From Bog-756 sp963713625 (GTDB lineage Bacteria > Actinomycetota > Acidimicrobiia > Acidimicrobiales > RAAP-2), in NCBI GenBank assembly GCA_963713625.1, contig CAVQMN010000011.1, positions 434,001 to 498,000 on the forward strand: a stretch of 64,000 bases of DNA, in the 5' to 3' direction. A model generated the notes under the pieces. The model searched no databases and was not told the DNA's origin. It saw only the letters and a list, made by a program, of their open reading frames with translations. Shown in pieces: positions 34,681 through 44,429 of this stretch (the stretch's first letter is position 1; each line of letters starts with the position of its first letter). The translations under genes and the position numbers were made by a program.

Positions 34681-35436
34681 ATGCAGGCTGAAGTGAAGGG
34701 CACCACCATGCCGCTCTTGGAGATGATCCTCGAGGCCGGCGAATCGATCGTCTCCACCCACGGCGAGCTCTCGTGGATGTCGGCCAACGTGCAGATGACC
34801 CAGTCGACGTCCACCGGAGGTCAAAAAGGCCTGATGGGCGGCTTGAAGCGGGCCATCGGCGGAGGCGGGATCTTTCTGACCAGATACGAGGCCCAGGGTG
34901 GCCAGGGCATGGTGGCGTTCGGGGCCAAGCTTCCCGGCCGCATCTTTCCGGTGACCATTGCCGCCGGTCAGGGCTATCTGGTCCACCGGCATGGGTGGGT
35001 GTGTGGGACCGACGGCATCGTGCCCACCGTCGGCATGCAGCAGTCGTTCCGCGGGGGTATCTACGGCGGCGACGGCTTCGTCCTCCAGCGCCTGGAGGGC
35101 GAGGGGCAGGCCTGGATCGAACTGTCCGGCGAGATCATCTCCTACGAGTTGGCCGCGGGCCAGACCATGCTGGCCCATCCCGGCCATGTCGGGCTGTTCG
35201 AGGACCGGGTCAGCTTCACCATGACCAGGGTCCCCGGTATCAAGAACATGGTCTTCGGCGACGACGGCTTCCACCTGGTGGCGCTCACCGGGCCGGGCAA
35301 TATCTGGTTGCAGAGCATGCCCGTCCCCGTCCTGGCCCAGGCCCTCGATCCCTACCTGCGCCGTGACGACGGCCACCCCGCGGCCGACGCCGGCGTCGGC
35401 GGTGTCATCGGCGGCATGATCGGGAAGAACCTCTGA
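34681..35436 (+). CDS. AIM24 family protein (TIGR00266)
   Basis: 251 residues of the TRAP-like double beta-helix AIM24 fold. MPLLEMILEAGESIVSTHGELSWMS at the N-terminus, GGIFLTRYEAQGGQGMVAF, GGDGFVLQRLEGEGQAWIELSG and HVGLFEDRVSFTMTRVPG are typical. The C-terminus ends in a short glycine-rich tail. Function in bacteria is unknown. Start ATG 34681 with GAAGGAGA just upstream. Divergent from dxs; the 247-base gap has no gene. Confidence 0.88.
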   Translation: MQAEVKGTTMPLLEMILEAGESIVSTHGELSWMSANVQMTQSTSTGGQKGLMGGLKRAIGGGGIFLTRYEAQGGQGMVAFGAKLPGRIFPVTIAAGQGYLVHRHGWVCGTDGIVPTVGMQQSFRGGIYGGDGFVLQRLEGEGQAWIELSGEIISYELAAGQTMLAHPGHVGLFEDRVSFTMTRVPGIKNMVFGDDGFHLVALTGPGNIWLQSMPVPVLAQALDPYLRRDDGHPAADAGVGGVIGGMIGKNL

Positions 35437-35461
35437 CCGGAGGCGACCGCTGACGTCCGGG

Positions 35462-35875
35462 TCAGCGGACGTTGGACAGGAACACGGCCCGGTCCACGAT
35501 CACCCTGATCAGCTTGCCCGCGGCCACGAGGCCGGCGCTCTCCGACACCGAGAGGGTGAAGACCAGGCGTCGACCTTCGATCCGGTCCAACGTGGCCTCG
35601 GCCCAGACGATGCCGCCGACACCCACCGGTACCAGGTGGTCGAATTGGAGACGTTTGGCCACCGAGGTGCAGTTGTCGGGCAGATGGCCCTCGATGGCCA
35701 GGCAGGCGGCCTCCTCGCACAGGGCGATGAGCCGGGGCGTGGCCAGGACGGGTACCGAACCCGTGCGGAAGCTCTCGGCGGTGTCGGCCTCGGTGACCTT
35801 CAGTTCGATTCGGGCGGAGAGACCGGTGTGTGGCGCCACGCCGGTACGATACGTGACAAAGCAGACGTCGGCCAC
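35462..35875 (-). CDS. Hot-dog thioesterase family protein (FlK-like)
   Basis: 137 residues. GLSARIELKVTEADTAESF, VPVLATPRLIALCEEAACLAIEG and TSVAKRLQFDHLVPVGVGGIVWAEATL form a single hot-dog domain like fluoroacetyl-CoA thioesterase FlK and its many actinobacterial relatives. Acyl-CoA substrate unknown. The open frame starts at GTG 35875; the true start may be later, since the first ~15 residues are not typical. It converges on the AIM24 gene and is divergent from tldD. Confidence 0.82.
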   Translation of the reverse strand: MADVCFVTYRTGVAPHTGLSARIELKVTEADTAESFRTGSVPVLATPRLIALCEEAACLAIEGHLPDNCTSVAKRLQFDHLVPVGVGGIVWAEATLDRIEGRRLVFTLSVSESAGLVAAGKLIRVIVDRAVFLSNVR

Positions 35876-35907
35876 CTAGCGCCTGGCGGTGCATCGAGGA
35901 GGCTTTG

Positions 35908-37302
35908 GTGATCGAATCCCCAGTTCTGGAGCGGGTGCTGTCCGAGGCCCTCCGTCACGGCGGTGATTTCGCCGAGGTGTTCGCCGAGGACAAGTCGACC
36001 TCGTCGGCCATGCTCGACGACGGGCGGGTCGAGGAGCTCTCCTCCGGGCGCGAGCGCGGCGCCGGTATCCGGGTGGTGGCCGGGGAGACCACCGGGTTCG
36101 CCCACACCGCCGATCTGAGCGAGGCGGGCCTGCTCCGGGCGGCCGAAGCTGCATCTGCGGTGGCCAGGGATGGTGTGGGTGGCTCGACCACGGTGGCCGT
36201 GGGCTCACTGGTCGAACGCGGTCCGGGCCGGGGTGAGGATCGTTCGCCGGGCTCGCGGGGCTCGAAGGAGGACAGCCTCGAACTGCTCCGGCAGGCCGAC
36301 GACGCCGCTCGGGCGTCGGGTGCCTCGATCTCCCAGGTCCAGGCCGGCTGCGGGGCATCACGTCGGAGCATCCTCATCGCCAACTCGGACGGCCTGCTGG
36401 TGGGTGACGAACAGGCCCGGTCCCGGTTCACCGTGTCGTGTGTGGCCACGGCGGACACCGGGCTCCAGACCGGCTTCGAGTCGGCGGCCCGCACCCTGGG
36501 ATTCGAGATGTTCGACGAGGTCTCGGTGGCCGAATTGGCCCAACTGGCCGCACGTCGTGCCATCTCCAAACTCACCGCCCGGCCCGCCCCATCCGGCGAG
36601 CTGCCGGTGGTGCTGGCCGGAGGGAGCGGCGGGATCCTCTTCCACGAGGCCTGCGGGCACGGGCTGGAAGCCGACCACATCGTGAAGGATGCGTCGGTGT
36701 ACACGGGCATGGTCGGCCAGCAGGTGGCCAGCCCGCTGGTGACCCTGGTCGACGACGGCACGGTGGGATCGGAGTGGGGGACGTTCGCCATCGACGACGA
36801 GGGCCGGCCGGCGCAACGGAACGTGCTCATCGACCGCGGTGTGCTGACCGACTATCTGTGGGACTACCTCCGGGCCCGCCGGGAGGGCCGGGTCTCGTCG
36901 GGCAACGGGCGTCGTCAGACCTACCAGCACCTGCCCATGGTGCGGATGACCAACACCTTCCTCCTGGCCGGAGAGGAGGACCCCGATGAGATCGTGGCCC
37001 AGACCCCGAAGGGGGTGTATGTGGCCAAGCTCGGTGGTGGGCAGGTCAACACCACCACCGGCGACTTCGTCTTCGGCACCACCGAGGCCTATCTGATCGA
37101 GGGAGGACAGATCACCGAGCCGCTGCGTGATGCGAATCTGATCGGCAACGGCCCCGAGATCCTCAAGCGCATCGACGCGGTGGCCACCGATTTCGGCATG
37201 ACCCCGGGTACGTGCGGCAAGGATGGCCAGAGCGTCCCCGTCGGTTGCGGTCAGGCCACCATGCGGGTGACCGGCATCACCATCGGAGGAACGGCGGAGT
37301 GA
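35908..37302 (+). CDS. tldD: TldD-like metalloprotease subunit
   Basis: 464 residues. TldD/TldE heterodimers degrade unfolded peptides and process some ribosomal peptides. GGILFHEACGHGLEADHI holds the zinc HExxxH, and CGKDGQSVPVGCGQATMRV is the conserved C-terminal zinc-binding end. Start GTG 35908 is chosen because GAGGAGG at 35896-35902 is correctly spaced from it; an in-frame TTG three bases earlier is too close. GTGA overlap with the following tldE. Confidence 0.92.
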   Translation: MIESPVLERVLSEALRHGGDFAEVFAEDKSTSSAMLDDGRVEELSSGRERGAGIRVVAGETTGFAHTADLSEAGLLRAAEAASAVARDGVGGSTTVAVGSLVERGPGRGEDRSPGSRGSKEDSLELLRQADDAARASGASISQVQAGCGASRRSILIANSDGLLVGDEQARSRFTVSCVATADTGLQTGFESAARTLGFEMFDEVSVAELAQLAARRAISKLTARPAPSGELPVVLAGGSGGILFHEACGHGLEADHIVKDASVYTGMVGQQVASPLVTLVDDGTVGSEWGTFAIDDEGRPAQRNVLIDRGVLTDYLWDYLRARREGRVSSGNGRRQTYQHLPMVRMTNTFLLAGEEDPDEIVAQTPKGVYVAKLGGGQVNTTTGDFVFGTTEAYLIEGGQITEPLRDANLIGNGPEILKRIDAVATDFGMTPGTCGKDGQSVPVGCGQATMRVTGITIGGTAE

Positions 37303-38699
37303 GCGCGGTCGTCGACACGGCGGGGTCCGAGACCCGCTCGGGGCACGATCCCGACGAACTGCTGGCGGTGGCCGATCGGGTGGCGGGCTGGGCGCGGACC
37401 GGCGAGGAGGTCGAGGTCTATGTGGCCCGCGGGGATGAGACCGAGGTCCGGGCCTTCGGCGGGGGAGTGGAGTCGCTGACGTCGGCCACCTCGGCCGGCA
37501 TCGGTATCCGGGTGGTGGTCGACCACCGTCTGGGTTTCGCCTGGGCCGGCTCCCTCGAGGAATCGGTCTTCGGGGAGACCCTCGCCGAGGCCAGGGACAA
37601 TGCCAAGTTCGCCACCCCCGACGAGCACGTGCGCCTGGCCCTGCCCGACGGGGTGGAACCGGTGGCGGTCGACCTCTGGGACGAAGGACTGGCATCGGTG
37701 CCCACGGCCGACAAGGTGGAGATGGCCTTGGCCCTCGAGGCACAGGCCAGGGGCGCGGACCCCCGGATCCGTCAGGTGGACGCGGCCGACTACGGCGACG
37801 GATCGGTGGAGGTGGCCCTCGTGTCGACCACCGGTATCCGGGGTTTCACCCGCAAGACCTCGGCCCACATCTCCGTGCGGGTCATCGCCGGTGACGGGGA
37901 TGCGAGCCAGACGGCCGGGGGATTCAGTGTGGGCCGGGGGTTCGCCGACCTCGACCCGGACAGGGCCAACGCCGACGCGGTGAACCGGGCCGTCCGTCTC
38001 CTCGGGGCCACCAAGGGCACCTCGGGTCGTTCGACCGTGGTCTTCGACCGCCGGGTGGCTTCGACGCTGCTTTCGGTGGTGTCCAGCGCGCTGTCGGGCG
38101 AGGCGGTGGCCAAAGGCCGTTCCTTCTTCGCCGGACGGGTCGGCGAACTGGTCGGTGTCCCGGGTCTCACCCTGGTCGACGATCCCACCGACCCACGGGC
38201 CTACGGGGCGTCGGCCTACGACGCCGAGGGCCTGGCCTGCCGGAGGAACGTCCTGATCGACTCGGGAGTTCTCCGGGGCTTTCTCTACGACACCGTCTCC
38301 GGGTCGCGGTCGGGGGTGGCCTCGACCGGATCCGCGGTGCGCGGGGGATTCGCCGGTACTCCGGGGCCGGGCTGTCGGGCCCTGACGTTGGCTCCGGGCC
38401 CCGAAGGGTACGACGAGGACGGTGTCCTCGCCGCGGTCGGTGAAGGCCTGTTCGTCCAATCGATGACCGGGGTGCATTCCGGGGTGAATCCGATCAGCGG
38501 GGATTTCTCGGTGGGGGCCGAAGGCCTGATGATCCGCGACGGCAAACTGGCAGAGCCGGTCCGCGAGATCACCGTGGCCTCCACGCTGCAGCGGATGCTG
38601 CTCTCGCTGGTGGCGGTGGGAGCCGATGTGGAATGGTTGCCCGGCATCGCCGCCGGCCAGACCCTGGCCGTCGGCGACATGCAGATCAGCGGCGTCTAA
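37299..38699 (+). CDS. tldE: TldE/PmbA-like protease subunit
   Basis: 466 residues, paralogous to TldD but without the HExxxH; TldE is the non-catalytic partner that supports the TldD active site. RRNVLIDSGVLRGFLYDTVSG, VQSMTGVHSGVNPISGDFSVGAEGLMI (split here) and the N-terminal beta domain are present. Start GTG 37299 overlaps the tldD stop (GTGA), so the pair is translationally coupled. It converges on the pilO gene. Confidence 0.9.
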   Translation: MSAVVDTAGSETRSGHDPDELLAVADRVAGWARTGEEVEVYVARGDETEVRAFGGGVESLTSATSAGIGIRVVVDHRLGFAWAGSLEESVFGETLAEARDNAKFATPDEHVRLALPDGVEPVAVDLWDEGLASVPTADKVEMALALEAQARGADPRIRQVDAADYGDGSVEVALVSTTGIRGFTRKTSAHISVRVIAGDGDASQTAGGFSVGRGFADLDPDRANADAVNRAVRLLGATKGTSGRSTVVFDRRVASTLLSVVSSALSGEAVAKGRSFFAGRVGELVGVPGLTLVDDPTDPRAYGASAYDAEGLACRRNVLIDSGVLRGFLYDTVSGSRSGVASTGSAVRGGFAGTPGPGCRALTLAPGPEGYDEDGVLAAVGEGLFVQSMTGVHSGVNPISGDFSVGAEGLMIRDGKLAEPVREITVASTLQRMLLSLVAVGADVEWLPGIAAGQTLAVGDMQISGV

Positions 38700-38741
38700 G
38701 TCGACGAACGGGGCCGGTTCAACCCGGTGGACCGGGCGGAA

Positions 38742-39553
38742 CTAGTGGATCGAGGCGGCGCTCCCGGTGGCCTTGGTGCAGGCGCTGAGGGCGTTCGGAG
38801 CCGAGGTGTAGTAGATCGAGCCCACGATGGACACGTTGTACGGACCGGCCGACGGTGATGTCGGCGTGCCGCCCACCCACAGGGGCTGTCCCGAATAGGA
38901 GGGCGCCGCGGCGGACCCGGTCGTTCCGGCGGTGGGGTTGCTCGAGCTCGCACTGGCTGCGTTCGAGCCCGACGCACTGCTCGTGGGTCGGTGCCCCGGT
39001 GGTCAAGCCGAAGGATTGGATGACAAAGAGGCGTGGGAAGTTGTCCAACCCGTTGATGAATGCGGTCACCTGGCCGTAGTTGCCGGTGACGGACAAGGGT
39101 GGTGGGCACGGCCACGACGCCCGTCGGAGCCTTGCCCGAGCCGGTGGTGGCGGGCGTGCCGGCGGTGGAGGGGGTGGCCGCGGTCGCCGAAGCCGGCGCG
39201 AATCCACTGAAATTGGTCAGGGAGACGCCCGAGGTCTCGGCCAGGCCGTTGAACTGACTCTCGAACGATGACTCTTCGGCATCCACGTCGGTCGGACTGT
39301 TGACACTCGGGATCTGGGTGGAGATCTTTTCGAGTTCAGAGCAGCTCTTGGTGAGGTTCTGCTTCTCTGTCCTCAGCGAGGCCAGCTTGGCCTGCAGCGT
39401 GGATTGCTGGGTCTGGAGCTGGGTCTCGTGCGCTTGCAGGCTCGAGAGCTTCGAGCTCTGGGGTGCCACGAGGATGGCATAGAGCAGGAGGGCTACGACC
39501 AGGGCTCCGGCCCCGATCATCAACGGCATGCGGTATTCGCGGACGGCGTTCAT
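38742..39553 (-). pseudogene. PilO-like type IV pilus alignment protein gene, two frameshifts
   Basis: Start ATG 39553. The first frame gives MNAVREYRMPLMIGAGALVV (one membrane helix), a coiled coil rich in Gln/Leu/Ser to about residue 90, and part of the ferredoxin-like domain (SFESQFNGLAETSGVSLTNF). Reading then passes to a second frame near 39096-39102 (LSVTGNYGQVTAFINGLDNF) and a third near 38981-38997 (SASGSNAASASSS... to SAACTK-like end and TAG 38742-38744). Both joins correspond to one extra base in short C or G runs. Intact length about 269 residues. It overlaps pilN as ATGA in the restored frame. Confidence 0.75.
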
Positions 39554-41285
39554 TTCAGGCTCGCATTCTTGTCGAGGCTGGCATTGGGAGTGACGGAGAC
39601 GGCGAACGGGAACGAGATGGATGTAGTCCGGATTCACCAGGGTGGCTTCCTTGCAGCGGGTTGGCGAACAGCTGCGAACTGGCAACGGCATTGATCCACG
39701 CTTCGGAGATGGAGAGGCTCGGCCCGGGGCCGGTGACCCCGAGCTGAATCGTCCCGATGGCGGCAGAGGTTGTCGCGTTGCCACTGCCCGACGTGGTGCT
39801 CGCCGGGCTTGCGGTCGTGGTGGCGTCGGACCCAGCGGGAACACTGGAACCCGACGTCCCCCCCGCCGCTTGGGCGACGGCCAATCCGGCGAAGGATTGA
39901 ACCTTCGCGCCACTCGGAGTGATCGAAATCAGGTTGCTGAGCGCCAGCGGCCAGTCGATGGCCGCGCTGAGTACCGAGTTCCGTCGGTCGACGCCGGCCG
40001 AGTAGGCACTTTGGGCGGCCACCACCAGGTCGTACTTGGGCACCTGGGCATTCAGGGCCGAGATGTCCGACTGGAGGGTGCTGACGTTGTTCTCTGCGTT
40101 GTGCACCTGATAGAACTTCCATCCTCCCAAGAGGGCCAACAGGATGAGGACGACGACACTTCCAACCAGCGTCCGCTGTTGGATTTTCCTCATCCTGATT
40201 CGGCTGGCCACTTCGGGCGGCAGGAGATTGAACTTCTTGACGGCCTTGTCCGGTTCCGGCAGCGCCAGTCCGATCGGCGTCGAGAGCACGACGCCGACCT
40301 CCTGGGCCTGCTCCGCGCTCAGGTCCAGTTTCGAGATGTCCAGCCGGTCGAGCGGAGAGATCGAAAGGACCGGCAGACGCACCTGGCTCTCGAGCATCGA
40401 TTGCAGACCATGGAGTTCCGAACCGCCACCGGTCAACAGCACCCGGGCCACAGGCATCCGACCCGGAAGGGAGGCGAAGTACTGAATCGAATTCCGGATC
40501 TCTCCGACCAGCTCGACCATGCTGGCCTGGGCGGTCCGCTCTGCGTCCTGCATCTGGGCCACCTGATCGCCGATCCGGCGTTTCAGACCTTCGGCATCGG
40601 ACAGAGGTAGATCGAGCGCACCGGAGATGGCTGCGGTGGTGGCGTTGCCGCCGGAGCCGATGGTCCGGACGAACTGCGGCCGACCTTGCTGATGGATAGC
40701 CACCACGGTCAGGCCGGCCCCGACGGAGACGACGGCCTCGGGCTGTTCCGAATCTCCCTGACCACCGATCGCTCTGACCAGAGCAGACGAGATCAGGTCG
40801 ACACCTTCGACGGTCAGCCCGGCCTTTTCGACGGCCTCGATCACACCGTTGACGAGATCGACGTGCGCTGCAGCCACCAGGACCCGGCGCATCTTGTCGC
40901 CCTCGGGTGAGGTGTAGTCGGCGAGGATCTGCGAGGAGAGGATGGTCTGGTCCGGAGGAAAGGGGATCACTTCCTCGGATTGGAAGCGCACCGCACTGTC
41001 GACCTCGTTCTCAGGGACGAAGGGGAGGTCGATCTCGCGAGTGATGGCCCGGAGCCCGGCGATGCCGACGATGACCGAGGAACTGGAGAACTGGCCGTTC
41101 TTCCAGAGCTTGGTGATCGCCTCGCTGACGGCGGAGATGTCTCGGATCTCGCCGTCGACGAGTGAACCGGGAGGGAGGCCGACTTGGCCGTACGTCTGCA
41201 GGACCGGGCGTGAGCGGCTGATATCCAATTCGGCGGCGCGGACGGCGCTGGTCCCGATATCAAGTCCAACGGTCAGCTGTGCCAT
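39550..41285 (-). CDS. PilM-PilN fusion, type IV pilus assembly (C-terminus frameshifted)
   Basis: An actin-like PilM domain occupies about 1-350 (GLDIGTSAVRAAELD, VVSVGAGLTVVAIHQQG, ARVLLTGGGSELHGL) and continues without a stop into a PilN domain: KKFNLLPPEVASRIR (the PilM-binding motif at PilN N-termini), a membrane helix LVGSVVVLILLALLGGW, a coiled segment and a Ser/Thr-rich domain. The uninterrupted frame ends at 39555, but the last ~30 residues look out of frame. Shifts near 39647-39655 and 39610-39622 restore ATLVNPDYI and FPFAVSVTPNASLDKNASLK, ending at TGA 39550-39552 in an ATGA overlap with pilO. Start ATG 41285 with GGGGAGAG upstream. Confidence 0.82.
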
Positions 41286-41649
41286 GTGAACTCTCCCCTG
41301 ACATCCGTGTGGTCGACGGCTGCATTCGCTGCACCGCCAGGTTGTTCCCAGCGGAACGCACAGCTCGTCGTGTCCGAGCTGTGGTGAGCTGTTCCATTCG
41401 GGTTGCTATGCAACGTCCTTCTCCCGCTCCGTGTGATCGATAGATAAGGGCAACGTATTGACAACCTCTGGCCGGAGAACGCACCAGACTGTACGAAGGT
41501 CTATCGGACGGAAGTCACGCCACCTTGAGGCTCTGTGTGCCTCGTTCCGCGTCAGCGGCAGGGAAGGAAAGGACAGGGTCAAGCAGGGTCATCAGGGCCA
41601 GCAGCCCGTTCCGGCCGGTGAAGCTCGGGAACCTGGGGGATTCCGCCTG
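41286..41649 (-). other. 364-base non-coding region between pilT end and pilMN start
   Basis: Contains the likely pilMN promoter (41437-41464) and a leader of about 145 bases. In the leader a perfect 7-bp hairpin ACAGCTC...GAGCTGT spans 41360-41382, and AGCTGT recurs at about 41388. No known riboswitch consensus is seen. The part nearer pilT (41470-41649) shows nothing I can name. Confidence 0.45.
41437..41464 (-). promoter_or_regulatory. Putative sigma-70-type promoter for pilMN
   Basis: On the minus strand, TTGTCA (41464-41459), a 16-base spacer and TATCGA (41442-41437). Both hexamers fit the -35/-10 consensus well for a high-GC genome, and the direction matches pilMN. Confidence 0.5.
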
Positions 41650-42774
41650 TCAGGTGAAATTTGCGCCGGCGAACTGCCCGGTCTGCATGATGCCCGCACG
41701 CTCGAGCATGACCTTGAGGTCGTGGGGATTGGTGGCCGTGCTCATGGCTTCGGCCAGGTCGATGGTCCCGTCGGCAATGAGCGTGACCAGTGACTGGTCG
41801 AAGGTCATCATCCCGTAGTACTCGCCGTCGGCCACGATGCCTTCGATGTCCCCGGTGATCATCGGATCCATGATCGCCTGTTGGATCCTTCCGTTGACCA
41901 CGAGCAACTCCAGGACGGGCACCCGCGCCTTCCCGTCGGCCGTGGGTATCAGCCGCTGGCAGATGATGCCCTTGAGGGAACCGGCCAGGCTCACCCGCAC
42001 CTGGGTCTGCTGGTGGGGAGGGAAGAAGTCCACGATCCGGTTGATGGTTTCCGTGGCGTTGATGGTGTGGAGCGTCGAGAAGACCAGGTGCCCGGTTTCC
42101 GCCGCCGTCAAGGCCGCCGACACGGTCTCCATGTCGCGCATCTCGCCCACCAGGATCACGTCGGGGTCCTGTCGCAGCACCACCCGCATGGCCGAGCTGA
42201 AGGAATCGGTGTCGAAGCCGACCTCGCGTTGGTCGATGGCCGCGAGATCGTCGGTGTGGAGGTACTCGACCGGGTCCTCGATGGTGACCACGTGACAGGA
42301 CCGGGTGTGGTTGATGTGGTTCACCATGGCCGCCAACGTGGTCGTCTTCCCCGACCCGGTGGGTCCGGTGACCAGGACGAGGCCCCGCATCTCCTCCGCC
42401 AGCCGCGTGACCACTTCGGGCAATCCCAGCTCGCTGACGGTCGTGGCCCCGGATCGGACCCGGCGCATGGCCAAGGCGACCGATGATCGCTGGTAGAAGG
42501 CGTTCACACGAAAGCGCCCGGTGCCTTGGAGGCTGTAGGCGAAGTCGACTTCGTGATGCTTCTCGAACGTGTCGAGGACGGGGCCTTCCATGATGGCCTC
42601 GGCGATCTGCTTCGTCTCTTCCGCCGTAAATGCAGGCTCGTCGGTCAGGGTTCGCAGCGAGCCGGCCACCCGCAAGCGGGGTGGGGCGCCCGCTTTGATA
42701 TGCAGGTCCGAGCCATCGAGCTCGGCCAGATACACGAGGAAGCGATCGAGATCGGATTTGTCCACGAGCGCCAT
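41650..42774 (-). CDS. pilT: Type IV pilus retraction ATPase PilT
   Basis: 374 residues. PAS-like N-domain (DGSDLHIKAGAPPRLRVAG), Walker A GPTGSGKT at about 137-144, Asp box TIEDPVEYLH, Walker B DPDVILVGEMRD and His box GHLVFSTLHTINATE. The AIRNLIRE-like end of classic PilT is replaced by VNGRIQQAIMDP, which is normal for this group. Start ATG 42774 with GGAGGGG upstream. Probably transcribed with fmdB. The frame is intact, unlike most pil genes here. Confidence 0.92.
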   Translation of the reverse strand: MALVDKSDLDRFLVYLAELDGSDLHIKAGAPPRLRVAGSLRTLTDEPAFTAEETKQIAEAIMEGPVLDTFEKHHEVDFAYSLQGTGRFRVNAFYQRSSVALAMRRVRSGATTVSELGLPEVVTRLAEEMRGLVLVTGPTGSGKTTTLAAMVNHINHTRSCHVVTIEDPVEYLHTDDLAAIDQREVGFDTDSFSSAMRVVLRQDPDVILVGEMRDMETVSAALTAAETGHLVFSTLHTINATETINRIVDFFPPHQQTQVRVSLAGSLKGIICQRLIPTADGKARVPVLELLVVNGRIQQAIMDPMITGDIEGIVADGEYYGMMTFDQSLVTLIADGTIDLAEAMSTATNPHDLKVMLERAGIMQTGQFAGANFT

Positions 42775-42931
42775 TCTACGGGCAGACCCCTCCATTTGGC
42801 GAGGATTTTCGGCGCGTTGTGTTTGCCGAAGCCCGGCAAAGCCGGTGGAGAGGGCCCGATGCAACACTCACCGGTGGCCCGCGATGACTCGAGTCCACGG
42901 TAGCCGGTGGTTCGAGGTCATGACCGGGGTG

Positions 42932-43315
42932 CTACGTCGAGGAGGCCTTCTTCACCTTGTCCGCGGCCCCGCTCTTCGGTTTGGTGTCCGAGGGCGTCGA
43001 GGCGGCGGGCGACGGCTTCTCGGCCGGGGAGGATTCCTTGGGTGACGATGAGTCCTTTCCGTCACCTTTCGAGTCCGACGTCTCTGACCCGGACGCCGGC
43101 GCGGATGTCGATTCGGTTTCCTTCTTGGCCCGACCGCCATTGCGGCTGTCCGTCTTGTAGAAGCCACTTCCCTTGAAGACGATGCCCACGTTGCCGAAGA
43201 CCTTCCGCACCGGGGATCCACAGGTGGGACATGTCGTCAGCGGGTCGTCATGGAACGACTGGACGACGTCGAAGTGATCCTCGCACCGTTCGCAAGCGTA
43301 TTCGTAGGTGGGCAA
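42932..43315 (-). CDS. FmdB-family zinc ribbon protein with long acidic/basic tail
   Basis: 127 residues. LPTYEYACERCEDHFDVVQSF and TTCPTCGSPVRKVF form the Cys4 zinc ribbon of the FmdB family, and GIVFKGSGFYKTDSR is its conserved end. A Ser/Lys/Pro/Ala-rich tail of about 70 residues follows. The start is TTG 43315, because family members begin at the PTYEY motif and AGAGGA lies eight bases upstream; the longer frame is not supported. Function is unclear despite the 'regulatory protein' name. Divergent from moaC. Confidence 0.85.
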   Translation of the reverse strand: MPTYEYACERCEDHFDVVQSFHDDPLTTCPTCGSPVRKVFGNVGIVFKGSGFYKTDSRNGGRAKKETESTSAPASGSETSDSKGDGKDSSSPKESSPAEKPSPAASTPSDTKPKSGAADKVKKASST

Positions 43316-43437
43316 ACCGGGATTCCTCTCTCGTCCATGCGGCACGTCCGGCTAGCAGTCTACCCGAGAGAGTGCCAGTCCCGGCTCAGGCCACCGGACT
43401 CCCGTACACTGGTGCCCGTGAAACAGGTGACCGCCCG

Positions 43438-43935
43438 ATGACAGACAGAAGCCTGAGCCACCTGGATCCCTTCAGCGGCGCCCGCATGGTGGACGTGTCG
43501 CCCAAGGAGGCGACCCATCGAAGGGCGCTGGCCCGGTGCAAAGTGGCCATGAAGCCGGAGACCACCGCCAAGGTGGCCAACAATGCCATCACCAAAGGGG
43601 ATGTGCTGGCCGCCGCTCGGGTTGCCGGCATCCAGGCCGCCAAACGCACCGCTGAACTCGTCCCGATGTGTCATCCGCTTCTGGTGGGCGCCGTTCATGT
43701 CGATTTCACCATCGGGGACGACTTTGTCGAGGTGGAGGCGAAAGTGGAGGCCGTGGATCGCACCGGTGTCGAGATGGAGGCCATGACCGCCTGTGCTATT
43801 GCCGCCCTCACCGTCTATGACATGTGCAAGACGACCGATCGAACCATGAGCATCGGCCAGCTCATGCTTTGGGAGAAGACCGGGGGCAGTTCTGGCGTCT
43901 GGAAGCGGGATCCCACGCTCCCCTCCGAAGTGTGA
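43438..43935 (+). CDS. moaC: Cyclic pyranopterin monophosphate synthase MoaC
   Basis: Molybdenum-cofactor step: converts the MoaA product to cyclic pyranopterin monophosphate. 165 residues. MVDVSPKEATHRRA, AAKRTAELVPMCHPL (His/Lys site), GVEMEAMTACAIAALTVYDMCK and MSIGQLMLWEKTGG are diagnostic. Start ATG 43438 with CAGGTGA upstream. No other molybdenum genes are adjacent. Confidence 0.95.
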   Translation: MTDRSLSHLDPFSGARMVDVSPKEATHRRALARCKVAMKPETTAKVANNAITKGDVLAAARVAGIQAAKRTAELVPMCHPLLVGAVHVDFTIGDDFVEVEAKVEAVDRTGVEMEAMTACAIAALTVYDMCKTTDRTMSIGQLMLWEKTGGSSGVWKRDPTLPSEV

Positions 43936-43975
43936 AGCGGGTCCTCCGGGCTGCCGGTCTCGTGCCTCGTGAACG

Positions 43976-44275
43976 TCAGCCGCGGACGACGGCGGAACGG
44001 AGATCCCTCAATGAGAGCTCCGACGTCGCCTCCCCACCGCATTGAGCGCAGTGCTCGACGTGGCGCCAGCTGCGAAGCAGCCGGGTCCCTTCGGGATTGA
44101 GGAGCACGACGAACGACTCCGAAAGCGGGTCGATTTCGACCCCGTAGCAGGCCTGCCACTCAGTGGACGCGGGACTCGTCCGATGGTCAGAACCCTTCAC
44201 CACCCGGCGGAAGCGGGAGTTGTCCATATCGATGATCCAGGTGCTGTGGCACGACTCAATGACGATCTGCTCCAC
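43976..44275 (-). CDS. Small conserved-looking hypothetical protein
   Basis: About 99 residues. EQIVIESCHSTWIIDMDNSRFRRV, then a WQACYGVEIDPLSESFVVLLNPEGTRLLRSWRH stretch and a CAQCGG pair that could bind metal with His. No named domain recognised. GTG 44275 is preferred; the frame is also open to a TTG at 44308. It stands alone between moaC (convergent) and the histidine kinase gene (same strand). Confidence 0.6.
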   Translation of the reverse strand: MEQIVIESCHSTWIIDMDNSRFRRVVKGSDHRTSPASTEWQACYGVEIDPLSESFVVLLNPEGTRLLRSWRHVEHCAQCGGEATSELSLRDLRSAVVRG

Positions 44276-44429
44276 GGAGTCAGTATCCCATGAATTGATG
44301 AGAAACAAACATCTATTACATTTCGGTTGAGTGACAGTTGCCGGTGGCCGGGCCGTTGTCGAGGACGGAGGAGTCAGCCATTATCCGTCGTCTGACCTCT
44401 CTGAGATCGACTGATCGACAGCAAGAGGG

